Shown here: positions 17,788 through 25,517 of the stretch, piece after piece
Numbering within the stretch: position 1 is the stretch's first letter
Layout: every line of letters starts with the position of its first letter
Assembly (NCBI GenBank): GCA_049997955.1
Contig: JAEBDY010000006.1
Coordinates: 443,404 to 507,403 of the forward strand
Direction of reading: 5' to 3'
Length of the DNA: 64,000 nucleotides
Source: Umezawaea sp049997955
GTDB lineage: Bacteria > Actinomycetota > Actinomycetes > Mycobacteriales > Pseudonocardiaceae
Position numbers and translations under genes: made by a program
The notes under the pieces: generated by a model
Database searches by the model: none
What the model was told of the DNA's origin: nothing
Seen by the model: only the letters and a program-made list of their open reading frames with translations

Positions 17788-19413
17788 CTAACCCCGGAAC
17801 CGCTCGGGGGAAATGAGCTTGCCGGGGTTGAGCACGCCGGTGGGGTCGAGCGCGCGCTTGACGGCGGCCAGCACGTCCACCCCGAGCTCACCGATCTCGG
17901 CCTCCAGGTAGGGCGCGTGGTCGACGCCGACGGCGTGGTGGTGGCTGATCGTCCCGACGCCCGTGATCGCCTCGCTGGCGGCGGCCTTCGCCACCGACCA
18001 CTGCCCGACCGGGTCACCGGCGTCGCGCGGCGCCAGCACCGTGAAGTACAGCGACGCCCCGGTCTCGTACGCGTGCGACACGTGGCACATCACCACGGAA
18101 CGCCCCAGCGCGTCCCCCAGCGCGACCCGCACGGCCTCGCGCAGTTCGGACAGCCGCGACCAGTGCGTGGCGGTCTCCAGGGTCTCCACGCACACCCCGA
18201 CGTCCAGCAGCGCGTCCCGCTGCCGGGGCCCGTTGAACCGCCCGTGCCGCCACGCCTCGCCCATGGCCGTCCCCAACCGGACGGCTCCGCGCACCACGCC
18301 CAGCGACGCGGCCCGGCGCGCCCGCAGCTCCTTCGCGGACCCGGCGTGCCACCCGAGGACCAGCAGGCACGGCCGCCGCACCCCGCGCGCCTTCAGGTAG
18401 GCGCGCACCCCGGCCGCCTTCACCCCGCCAGACAGGGCCAGCGAGACCTCGGTCTCGTCCTCGTCGGACAGCCTGGTCACGTCCGCGAGCACCCGGCCCT
18501 GCGCCAGTGCGCGCACCACGGCCGTCCCGGCTTCCCACCCGTCGACCACGAAGCCCTCGTACCGCTCGACCACGGGCACGGGTCGCACCCGCACGGACAC
18601 CTCGGTGATCACCCCGAACGCGCCCTCGCTGCCCACGACCAGCTGCCGCAGGTCCGGCCCGGCGGCCGACGCTGGCGCGGCCCCCAGCTCCCACTCCCCC
18701 CGTGGCGTGGCGACCCGAACCCCTTCGACCAGGTCCTCGAACCGCCCGTACCCGGAGGACGCCTGCCCGGCGGACCGGGTGGCGGCGAACCCGCCGATCG
18801 TCGCCCGCTCGAACGACTGCGGCACGTGCCCCACGGTGAACCCGTGCGGCGCCAGCAGCCGCTCGGCCTCGGGCGCGGTCACCCCGGCCTGAAGCACCGC
18901 GACCCGCGACACCGGGTCGACCGACACCAACCGGTCCAGCCGGCCGAGGTCCAACGCCACCACGGCGGCCTTGTCGCCGCGCAGCGCGGCCACCCCGCCG
19001 ACCACGGACGTGCCCCCGCCGAACGGCACGACGGCCACGTCGTGCTCGACGCAGAGGGCCAGCGCCGCCACGACCTGCTCGGGCGAAGCGGGCAGCACGA
19101 CCGCGTCCGGCACGGCGAGTTCCCCGCCCGCCCGGTAGCGGACCAGGTCCAGGTAGGACAGACCACCGGCGTGACCGAGCCGGGAAGCCCGGTCCAGCCG
19201 CACGTGCCCCGCGCCCACCACGACACCGAGCGCCTCGACGGCGGCCGTGGACAACGCCGACGCCGGAACCTCCAGCGCCGAGTCGGGCGCGGCCGGGGTG
19301 CGCTGCGGCCGGAGCCCGATGCGCCCCCCGAGCCACCGCAGCGCGTGCGGCGGCAACGAGCCCCCGGCCGGGCTCCACTCGCCACGCAGGTCCTGGTCTA
19401 TGCGCTCACCCAT
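17788..19413 (-). CDS. FAD-binding oxidase, alkyldihydroxyacetonephosphate synthase-like
   Basis: 541 residues. The N-terminal part is an FAD-binding PCMH domain (PFGGGTSVVGG loop, then GHVPQSFERATIGGFAATRSAGQASSGYG cut across the flavin site), and the C-terminal half is of the FAD-linked oxidase type, ending SISHHHAVG-type (TISHHHAVGVDHAPY). The triple histidine and overall layout match AGPS-like enzymes, which exchange the acyl group of acyl-DHAP for a fatty alcohol in ether-lipid synthesis. Bacterial relatives may have other substrates. Neighbouring GlpD supports a glycerol/DHAP link. ATG 19413 is preferred; an upstream in-frame ATG at 19431 would overlap the TetR start. Confidence 0.75.
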   Translation of the reverse strand: MGERIDQDLRGEWSPAGGSLPPHALRWLGGRIGLRPQRTPAAPDSALEVPASALSTAAVEALGVVVGAGHVRLDRASRLGHAGGLSYLDLVRYRAGGELAVPDAVVLPASPEQVVAALALCVEHDVAVVPFGGGTSVVGGVAALRGDKAAVVALDLGRLDRLVSVDPVSRVAVLQAGVTAPEAERLLAPHGFTVGHVPQSFERATIGGFAATRSAGQASSGYGRFEDLVEGVRVATPRGEWELGAAPASAAGPDLRQLVVGSEGAFGVITEVSVRVRPVPVVERYEGFVVDGWEAGTAVVRALAQGRVLADVTRLSDEDETEVSLALSGGVKAAGVRAYLKARGVRRPCLLVLGWHAGSAKELRARRAASLGVVRGAVRLGTAMGEAWRHGRFNGPRQRDALLDVGVCVETLETATHWSRLSELREAVRVALGDALGRSVVMCHVSHAYETGASLYFTVLAPRDAGDPVGQWSVAKAAASEAITGVGTISHHHAVGVDHAPYLEAEIGELGVDVLAAVKRALDPTGVLNPGKLISPERFRG

Positions 19414-19432
19414 AGGTACAGTGTTACACATG
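19413..19432. promoter_or_regulatory. Compact divergent, probably leaderless promoters
   Basis: Only 16 bases separate the ATG of the AGPS-like gene (minus strand, 19413) from the ATG of the TetR gene (plus strand, 19430). On the plus strand TACAGT (19417-19422) sits exactly 7 bases before the ATG, the classic layout of a leaderless -10 box (TANNNT). On the minus strand TAACAC is likewise 7 bases before its ATG. The two boxes overlap, so both genes cannot initiate together, and TetR binding here would shut both. Confidence 0.45.
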
Positions 19433-20002
19433 ACGTCCCAACGTCACACCGATGACGCCCTGCTGGACGCCGCCCGCGACTGCGTGGTCGAGGTCGGCGT
19501 GAGACGCACGACCCTGACCGACGTGGCCAAGCGCGCAGGCGTCAGCCGCATGACCCTCTACCGCCGCTTCCCGGACGTCAGCGGCCTGGTCAGGACCTTG
19601 ATGACCAGGGAGTTCACCGCTCTGCTGCACGGCGTCGAAGACGCCCCGGCGGGCACCACGGCCCGAGACCGCCTCGTCCACCACGCCACCACCGCGATCC
19701 GGCTGCTGGCCGGGAACCCGCTGATGCGCCGCGTGCTCGACCTGGACGCGGAACTGATGCTCCCGTACCTGGTGGAGCGGCTGGGCAGCACGCAACTGCT
19801 GGTCGAGGAGTTCCTCGTCGGCCAGCTGGAAGCGGGCCACCAGGACGGCTCGATCCGCCGGGGTGACCCGAAGGTCCAGGCCAGGCTCGTCCTGCTCACC
19901 ACCCAGGCCATGGTCCTGTCCGTCCGACCGGCCACCACGGACCTCGACTTCGACGACCTGGTCGACGAGCTGGCCACCTTCCTGACCGCGGCGCTGACGT
20001 GA
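19430..20002 (+). CDS. TetR-family transcriptional regulator
   Basis: 190 residues. The N-terminal TetR helix-turn-helix reads TLTDVAKRAGVSRMTLYRRFPD; the ligand domain has the all-helical TetR_C layout. No ribosome-binding site precedes the ATG, which fits a leaderless transcript. It is divergent from the AGPS-like gene and overlaps glpD by 4 bases (GTGA), so it is co-transcribed with glpD and probably controls the cluster and itself. The ligand could be a glycerol or lipid metabolite (inference). Confidence 0.85.
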   Translation: MTSQRHTDDALLDAARDCVVEVGVRRTTLTDVAKRAGVSRMTLYRRFPDVSGLVRTLMTREFTALLHGVEDAPAGTTARDRLVHHATTAIRLLAGNPLMRRVLDLDAELMLPYLVERLGSTQLLVEEFLVGQLEAGHQDGSIRRGDPKVQARLVLLTTQAMVLSVRPATTDLDFDDLVDELATFLTAALT

Positions 20003-21480
20003 AGACCTCGCTGAACGCCGCCCGCAGGACGCGGGAACTGGCCGAGCTGGCAGCGGGCGAGGTGGTGGACCTCCTGGTGGTCGGCGGCGGCGCGACGGGC
20101 ACCGGCGTGGCGCTGGACGCGGCCGCCCGCGGCCTCTCGGTGTGCCTGCTGGAAGCGCACGACCTGGCCTTCGGCACCTCGCGCTGGTCGAGCAAGCTGA
20201 TCCACGGCGGTCTCCGCTACCTGGCGCAGGGCGACTTGGCCCTGGCTCACGAGAGCGCCGTGGAACGCGGCATCCTGATGACCCGCACGGCACCGCACCT
20301 GGTTCGCGCACTCCCCCAGGTGGTGCCGCTCTACGACGACCGCGGCGCGGTGGTCATGGCGGGCCTGCGAGCGGGCGACGCACTGCGCAGGGCGGCCCGC
20401 ACCCCCAGCACGACCCTCCCAGGACCACGCCGAATCCCCGCGGCGGAGGCGTTGGCGCTGGTCCCCGGCCTGCGCCGCACCGGCCTGCGCGGCGGCCTCC
20501 TGAGCTACGACGGCCAGCTGACCGACGACGCACGGCTGGTGGTGGCGCTGGCCCGCACCGCGGCGGGCCTCGGCGCCCGCATCCTGACCAGGACGCGGGT
20601 CACCACCTTGACCGGCCAGGGCGCGGAAGCGGTGGACACCGTCACGGGTACCACCTTCGAGGTGCGCGCCCGCACGGTCGTGAACGCCACCGGCGTCTGG
20701 GCGGGAAACCTCGTGGACCAGGTCCACCTGCGCCCTTCACGGGGCTCGCACCTGGTCCTGGACGCGAGGACCACCGGCATCACGACCACGGCGCTGACGG
20801 TCCCGGTCCCCGGCGAACGCAACAGGTACGCCCTGGCCCTGCCCCAGCAGGACGGCAGGCTCTACGTGGGCCTGACCGACGAGTTGGTGGACGGCCCCGT
20901 CCCCGACGTGCCGGAGGTCCCCCAGTCCGATGTGGACTTCCTGCTCAAGGTCGCCGCATCGGTGCTGGAGAGGGAACCGACGCAGGCCGACGTGCTGGGC
21001 AGCTTCGCAGGCCTGAGACCACTGCTGGCGGGCACGGGCGAACGAGGCGCCGACCTCTCCAGGAAGCACGCCGTGCTCACCTCGTCGACCGGCGTGCTCA
21101 CGGTGGTGGGCGGCAAGCTCACGACCTACCGCCGCATGGCGGCGGACGCCGTGACCAAGGCGGTGCGGCAGAACAACCTCACCGCGGGCCCCTGCCGCAC
21201 CACCAACCTGCCGCTGGTGGGCGCGGGCAACACCACGACAGCGCAACCGCACAGGCTGACGGCCAGGTACGGCACGGAAGCGGCAGCACTGACAGCGCTG
21301 AACATGCCGGACAAGATCTCCGGCGAGATCACCGCGGCGGAAGTCGTCTGGGCCGTACGGCACGAGGGCGCACTGGACGCGTCGGACGTCCTGGACAGAC
21401 GAACCAGGATCGGCCTGGTACCAGCGGACCGCGCAAAGGCGGAAGCCGAAGTGACCACCTTGCTCACCAGGATTGACTGA
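19999..21480 (+). CDS. glpD: FAD-dependent glycerol-3-phosphate dehydrogenase
   Basis: 493 residues. An FAD-binding Rossmann motif VVGGGATGTGVALDAAARG lies at about residues 28-46, followed by the GlpD signature FGTSRWSSKLIHGGLRYLAQGD and LTVVGGKLTTYRRMA near the C-terminal domain. It oxidises sn-glycerol-3-phosphate to dihydroxyacetone phosphate at the membrane and passes electrons to menaquinone. The GTG start overlaps the TetR stop. The pairing with an AGPS-like enzyme, which uses DHAP esters, suggests a glycerolipid pathway. Slightly shorter than many GlpDs but with all conserved blocks. Confidence 0.9.
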   Translation: MKTSLNAARRTRELAELAAGEVVDLLVVGGGATGTGVALDAAARGLSVCLLEAHDLAFGTSRWSSKLIHGGLRYLAQGDLALAHESAVERGILMTRTAPHLVRALPQVVPLYDDRGAVVMAGLRAGDALRRAARTPSTTLPGPRRIPAAEALALVPGLRRTGLRGGLLSYDGQLTDDARLVVALARTAAGLGARILTRTRVTTLTGQGAEAVDTVTGTTFEVRARTVVNATGVWAGNLVDQVHLRPSRGSHLVLDARTTGITTTALTVPVPGERNRYALALPQQDGRLYVGLTDELVDGPVPDVPEVPQSDVDFLLKVAASVLEREPTQADVLGSFAGLRPLLAGTGERGADLSRKHAVLTSSTGVLTVVGGKLTTYRRMAADAVTKAVRQNNLTAGPCRTTNLPLVGAGNTTTAQPHRLTARYGTEAAALTALNMPDKISGEITAAEVVWAVRHEGALDASDVLDRRTRIGLVPADRAKAEAEVTTLLTRID

Positions 21481-21973
21481 CTCCACCACGCGTCACACGA
21501 CGAGCCGAACGCACCACCCGCACACCACACCGCACACAGCGAGCCGCATCCCAGCCACCACCAGGCGCCCACCACCACCGGCCGACCAGCCACAGACCAC
21601 CAACCACCGGACTGCACCACCGACCAGCGGGCAGCACCACCAGCCAGCCGATCACCAGCCAGCCCACCAACCGGCCGACTGCACGACCAACCACTACGCA
21701 CACGACCAACCGCACCACAGCCAAGAACCCCGGACCCCACCCACGGGCCGAACTTCGGCGGCCAATGGCTGCCCGCACTCCCCCCGCCACCCCGATCCCA
21801 AGCGCTCTCATGGCCGTTCGCTCTTGTCAAGGCATCTTTCCCGCCTTGACAAGAGCGAACGGCCATCGAGACAATTGCGCGAACGGGGTAGCCCTCTCCC
21901 CGGCTGCAAACGGAGCAGCCCACTCCCCGACCGCGAACCGAGCAGCTCACCACCCGACCGCGAACGGGCAGCC
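21481..21973. other. AC-rich intergenic tract between convergent glpD and the T7SS gene
   Basis: About 490 bases without a credible gene. Bases 21481-21780 consist largely of CCA/CAC/ACC-type triplets on the plus strand, with very little T. Then come a 24-bp-stem hairpin (21810-21866) and four 27-bp tandem repeats (21879-21986). Open frames across it are Thr/Pro-rich and without similarity to known proteins. Confidence 0.7.
21810..21866. terminator. Very long perfect hairpin between convergent genes
   Basis: A 24-bp perfect inverted repeat (left arm 21810-21833 beginning ATGGCCGTTCGC, right arm 21843-21866) with a 9-base loop atctttccc. It lies between the 3' ends of glpD (plus) and the type VII substrate gene (minus) and can block transcription from both sides. 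The stem is far longer than needed for a terminator, so an additional role (repeat family, RNA stability) is possible. Confidence 0.6.
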
Positions 21974-21986
21974 CTACTCCCCGATA
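21879..21986. repeat. Four tandem 27-bp imperfect repeats
   Basis: Units start at 21879, 21906, 21933 and 21960, each 27 bases and built as GCGAACGG..GCAGCC..CTCCCCG. The last unit runs over the stop codon of the type VII substrate gene (21974-21976). The GCGAACGG core also occurs in the adjoining hairpin. Repeat copies vary at several positions, so this is an old array. Confidence 0.65.
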
Positions 21987-23638
21987 ACGGGCTTCGCAGC
22001 CTTGGGCGGCTCGATCAACTCGTCCCCTTCGAGCCGCACCTTGCGCTGGTGGTCCTTGCCGTCCCCACCTTGACCACCGGCACCCATGGGCGCACCACCC
22101 ATCATCCCGCCACCGGCGACACCCCCACCGCCACCATGCGGAGCACCACCCCCGGAAGCACCACCGACCGCAGCATGCCCAGCAGCACCGGACGGCAGGA
22201 TCCCCGTAGCCCCACCGGGCTGCATAGCGCCGCCACCGCCCCCACCACCAGCAGCACCACTGGTCCCGGAAACACCACCACCGGACCCACCACCGGAGAA
22301 GCCACCGGCCCCACCGCCAGAGAACCCACCGGACCCGCCACCGCCAGAGAACCCACCGACCCCACCACCACCGGAGAAGCCACCACCGGACCCACCGGAC
22401 AGCGACCCGGAAAACCCGCTCCCCGGCGACGTGGAAGCGGCACGCACATCCCCAGCCGAAGCCGGAGGCGAGTACACCGGCCGCACCGGAGTCCCAGGAG
22501 GAGCGGGGAGAACGGACGGCGTGGGCCGGTAAACCCCACTCCCCGACCCGCCGACCGACGGCGGCACCGAAACGCCACCCCCGGAAGCGGCAGGCGAATC
22601 AGGCACCCACCGCCCCGGCTCCCAATGCCCGCCCGTCCCCGGAACCGCGGGCGGCGCGGAAACCTGCCCACCGGACGACCCGCTGGTCCCGGTGGTCCCC
22701 CCGGCACTCCCAACGCCACCACCGGACGACCCGGGATTCGTGTACCGCCCATCGGCTTCCTGACGAAGCCGGTCGACCTGCCCCTGGTCCATCCCCAAAC
22801 CACCAGCGGAAGGCCGGTTGCTCGACGGCCCACCCCCGGCCCCACCACCGGAAGCACCCTTGTGGCTCATCGCGGTGATCGCGTCCACGACCTGCTTCGC
22901 GGTCTGCGCGATCGAGGCGACCTGCTTCACCAGGTTCATCAGCTTCGTCAACGACGACGCCAGCTTGGACAGGAAGTCCGACAGCTTCTTCGCGTAGTTG
23001 CAGGCCATCGTCACGATGTCCGCGATGGCCGCGCCGATCGCCGCCCCGAACGTGAGCACCGACGCCGACAGCCACTGGATGATCTTCATGACCATCTTCG
23101 ACACGGCGTCGGAGATCAAGTCCATGATCATCTTGCGCACGGCGGCCACGAGCTGGCCAGCCCCGGCCACGGCGCCGGAGATCCCGGCGCAGGCCTTGGA
23201 CAACGTCTCCAGCCCGGTGGAGTGGTTCGCCGAGGCGCCCCGGTAGGCGTCGGCCGTCCGGCCCTGCCAGCTCTTCGTCTGCTCGACCGACGTCCGCCGG
23301 TAGTCGTTGGCCACGGCGGACACCTGGGTCCCGGCCGACTTCCACGACTCGGCCATCTTCGCGATCGCCTGGGGGTCCCCGAGCAGCGCGTCGAACGGCT
23401 CGCGCAGGAAGTCGACGTGCTCCATCGCCCAGCTGAACCCGGCCGACATGAACCCGCTCAGCGGGTTGGAGGCCATGCCCACGATGGACATCGCGGTGTT
23501 GGCCATCCCCAGCCCGGCGGCGACCCAGTCACCGCTCTCGACCGCGGCGACCGTCCCGTTGACGTCCTTGAACAGGTTGGACGGGTCCCGCCCCTGAGCG
23601 GTACCTGCGGACCCGGTGGTCCCGGCCTGCGCGTTCAT
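21974..23638 (-). CDS. WXG100/PPE-like type VII secretion substrate with Gly-rich tail
   Basis: 554 residues. The N-terminal ~265 residues are helical and contain a W124-Q-G turn of WXG100 type (SWQGRTADAYRG) and a hydrophobic stretch around 195-215 (ASVLTFGAAIGAAIADIV). From about residue 270 the chain is Gly/Ser/Pro-rich with repeated GGFSGGGG blocks, and it ends with a charged tail (KVRLEGDELIEPPKAAK). This is the build of secreted type VII effectors or wall-associated PPE-like proteins of actinomycetes. Its ATG overlaps the stop of the EspC-like gene by 4 bases. No secretion machinery is in the window, so export would rely on a system elsewhere. Confidence 0.75.
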   Translation of the reverse strand: MNAQAGTTGSAGTAQGRDPSNLFKDVNGTVAAVESGDWVAAGLGMANTAMSIVGMASNPLSGFMSAGFSWAMEHVDFLREPFDALLGDPQAIAKMAESWKSAGTQVSAVANDYRRTSVEQTKSWQGRTADAYRGASANHSTGLETLSKACAGISGAVAGAGQLVAAVRKMIMDLISDAVSKMVMKIIQWLSASVLTFGAAIGAAIADIVTMACNYAKKLSDFLSKLASSLTKLMNLVKQVASIAQTAKQVVDAITAMSHKGASGGGAGGGPSSNRPSAGGLGMDQGQVDRLRQEADGRYTNPGSSGGGVGSAGGTTGTSGSSGGQVSAPPAVPGTGGHWEPGRWVPDSPAASGGGVSVPPSVGGSGSGVYRPTPSVLPAPPGTPVRPVYSPPASAGDVRAASTSPGSGFSGSLSGGSGGGFSGGGGVGGFSGGGGSGGFSGGGAGGFSGGGSGGGVSGTSGAAGGGGGGGAMQPGGATGILPSGAAGHAAVGGASGGGAPHGGGGGVAGGGMMGGAPMGAGGQGGDGKDHQRKVRLEGDELIEPPKAAKPVIGE

Positions 23639-23943
23639 TCCGCAGCCTTTCCAGTGAACCCGAAGGCGTTGTCGCGGTCGATCGCCTCGTACAGGTCGGC
23701 GACCTCCTTGAGGCCGATGGCCATGTCGCTCACCGACGTGGTCGCCTTGCCCAGGATGTCCTGGGACCCACCGGCGACCTTCAGCAGGAACTCGGCCAGG
23801 AAGCTCCCGAACACGCCGAACGCCTCGGTGTTCAGCGAGGGGTCCGCCGTCTCCGTGGCGGCGAGCATCCTCTGGCTCAACTGGTCGACCGTGCCCGCGT
23901 GCGTCCGCACCTCGGCCGGACTCACGTTGAAGGAGTCGAACAT
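23635..23943 (-). CDS. EspC-like type VII secretion-associated protein
   Basis: 102 residues of the EspC/DUF2580 type: FDSFNVSPAEVRTHAGTVDQLSQRM is the usual N-terminus, followed by a second helix and an acidic tail. Such proteins are co-secreted partners of the WXG100/PPE superfamily. It lies between a YbaB-like gene and the large substrate gene, with a 4-base overlap to the latter, which is the standard order YbaB-EspC-substrate of actinobacterial satellite loci. Predicted helical hairpin without membrane segments. Confidence 0.8.
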   Translation of the reverse strand: MFDSFNVSPAEVRTHAGTVDQLSQRMLAATETADPSLNTEAFGVFGSFLAEFLLKVAGGSQDILGKATTSVSDMAIGLKEVADLYEAIDRDNAFGFTGKAAE

Positions 23944-23961
23944 CGTCAGGTACCCCCTTGC

Positions 23962-24405
23962 TCAGCCCATGACTTCCGGCGGGTTGGTGAAGTAGTCGTC
24001 GTCCGGCCTGGTGTCCCGACGCTCCGGCTTCGGCGCCGGTTCCGCCTCGTCGGTACCGTCACCCGAATAGCCGCGCGGCATCTGCGCTTTCACGAAGTCC
24101 AGGGCGGGGCTCTCCCCGATGAACTCCGTCATGATCTCCACGACCCGCCCGGCGGCGGCGCGCTGCGCCTGCCCGGACGCCGCGAGCACCGCACTGGCGA
24201 TCCGCTCGGGGTCCAGGTCGCGCACACCGGGGCGCAGGACGAGGTTCTCCAGGGCGCCCGAGGCGTTGACCGTGACCGTGATCAGCCCGTCCGGCGACGT
24301 GGCGCTGCCGCCGACGCCGCCGAGCTGGGTCTCGGCCTGCGCCGCGTTCCGCTTGGCCTGGTCGATCTTCTGCCCGTACTGCGCGAGCCACTGGTCAGGC
24401 TCCAT
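23962..24405 (-). CDS. YbaB/EbfC-family protein
   Basis: 147 residues. Residues 1-95 match the YbaB/EbfC nucleoid-associated fold (a coiled N-terminal helix, then GLITVTVNASGALENLVLRPG); the C-terminal 50 residues are acidic/basic and disordered. In type VII loci of actinomycetes a YbaB-like protein often precedes the EspC and substrate genes, where it may act as a chaperone or DNA-binding factor. ATG 24405 is chosen because AAGGGG lies 5 bases before it; a GTG at 24411 overlaps that site. Confidence 0.8.
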   Translation of the reverse strand: MEPDQWLAQYGQKIDQAKRNAAQAETQLGGVGGSATSPDGLITVTVNASGALENLVLRPGVRDLDPERIASAVLAASGQAQRAAAGRVVEIMTEFIGESPALDFVKAQMPRGYSGDGTDEAEPAPKPERRDTRPDDDYFTNPPEVMG

Positions 24406-24605
24406 GATCACCCCTTGAAGACTGCGGGGCTACCGCCCACGACACGTTGGACCGCGGGCGACCCGATTCGGTTCCGCGGACCCGTATCGTGTCATCGGAA
24501 TCCTCTGGATCAGGGAACATGTGGTGGGATACAGCCGTTCGGCCGCACTGGATGCCACCCGTCCGGCGGATCGCACGAGGCGTGACCAACCAGGAGGAGA
24601 CCACC

Positions 24606-25517
24606 GTGGCTCAGGGGGTGCTGGAGATCGACCGGATCTCCAAGCGCTACGGCGAGGTCGTGGCCCTGCGGGACATGACCTTCGAGGTCCGAGCGGGTGA
24701 GCTGTTCGGGTTCGTCGGCAGCAACGGCGCGGGCAAGACGACCGCGATGCGGATCGCGCTCGGCGTGCTGGCCGCGGATTCGGGCGAGGTGAGGTGGAAC
24801 GGCTCGCCCATCACGTTCGAGACGCGCCGCCGGATCGGCTACATGCCGGAGGAGCGCGGGCTCTACCCGAAGATGAAGGTGCTGGAGCAGCTCGTGTACC
24901 TGGCCGAGCTGCACGGCCTGACGACGAACGACGCGCACCGGTCGGCGGAGACCTGGATCGCGCGGCTCGGCGTGCGCGACCGCCGCAACGACGAGGTGCA
25001 GAAGCTGAGCCTCGGCAACCAGCAGCGGGTGCAGCTGGCCGCGGCGCTGGTGCACGAGCCGGACGTGCTGGTGCTGGACGAGCCGTTCTCCGGGCTGGAC
25101 CCGGTGGCGGTGGACGTGATGAGCCAGGTGTTGCGGGAGAAGGCTTCCGCGGGTGTGCCCGTGGTGTTCTCCAGCCACCAGCTGGATCTGGTGGAACGGC
25201 TGTGCGACCGCATCGGCATCGTCCGAAGTGGAGCGATGGTCGCCTCCGGGACCGTGGACGAGCTGCGCGCGGGCGGGGAGACCCGGCTGGTCGTGGACGC
25301 GCCGGACGCGGACGAGGGCTGGGCGGCCGGGGTGGCGGGTGTCCGGGTGGTCGAGGCGCGCGGGTCGCGGACGACGCTGGAGCTGTCGCCGGAGGCGGAC
25401 GATCAGGCCGTGCTGCACGCCGCGCTCGCCACCGGCCCGGTCCGGGAGTTCAGCAGGCAGCGGCCGTCGCTGACCGAGCTGTTCCGCAACGTGGTCACCG
25501 AGGAAGGTGTGGCATGA
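24606..25517 (+). CDS. ABC transporter ATP-binding protein, NatA/DUF4162 type
   Basis: 303 residues: Walker A GSNGAGKTT, signature reading LSLGNQQRV, Walker B VLVLDEPFSGLDP, switch His in SSHQLD, and a C-terminal DUF4162-like extension (about residues 220-303). This matches ATPases of Na+- or drug-export ABC-2 systems (NatA-like). The GTG start is preceded by AGGAGGAG at 7-8 bases. Its stop overlaps the permease ATG by 4 bases. It is divergent from the YbaB-type type VII cluster. Confidence 0.9.
   Translation: MAQGVLEIDRISKRYGEVVALRDMTFEVRAGELFGFVGSNGAGKTTAMRIALGVLAADSGEVRWNGSPITFETRRRIGYMPEERGLYPKMKVLEQLVYLAELHGLTTNDAHRSAETWIARLGVRDRRNDEVQKLSLGNQQRVQLAAALVHEPDVLVLDEPFSGLDPVAVDVMSQVLREKASAGVPVVFSSHQLDLVERLCDRIGIVRSGAMVASGTVDELRAGGETRLVVDAPDADEGWAAGVAGVRVVEARGSRTTLELSPEADDQAVLHAALATGPVREFSRQRPSLTELFRNVVTEEGVA

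Noticed and set aside
21473..23995. 840-residue Thr/Pro-rich open frame
   Set aside because: It runs through the AC-rich tract and then antisense to the type VII substrate and EspC-like genes, whose frames have recognisable domains and proper starts. Composition is an artefact of C/A-rich DNA.
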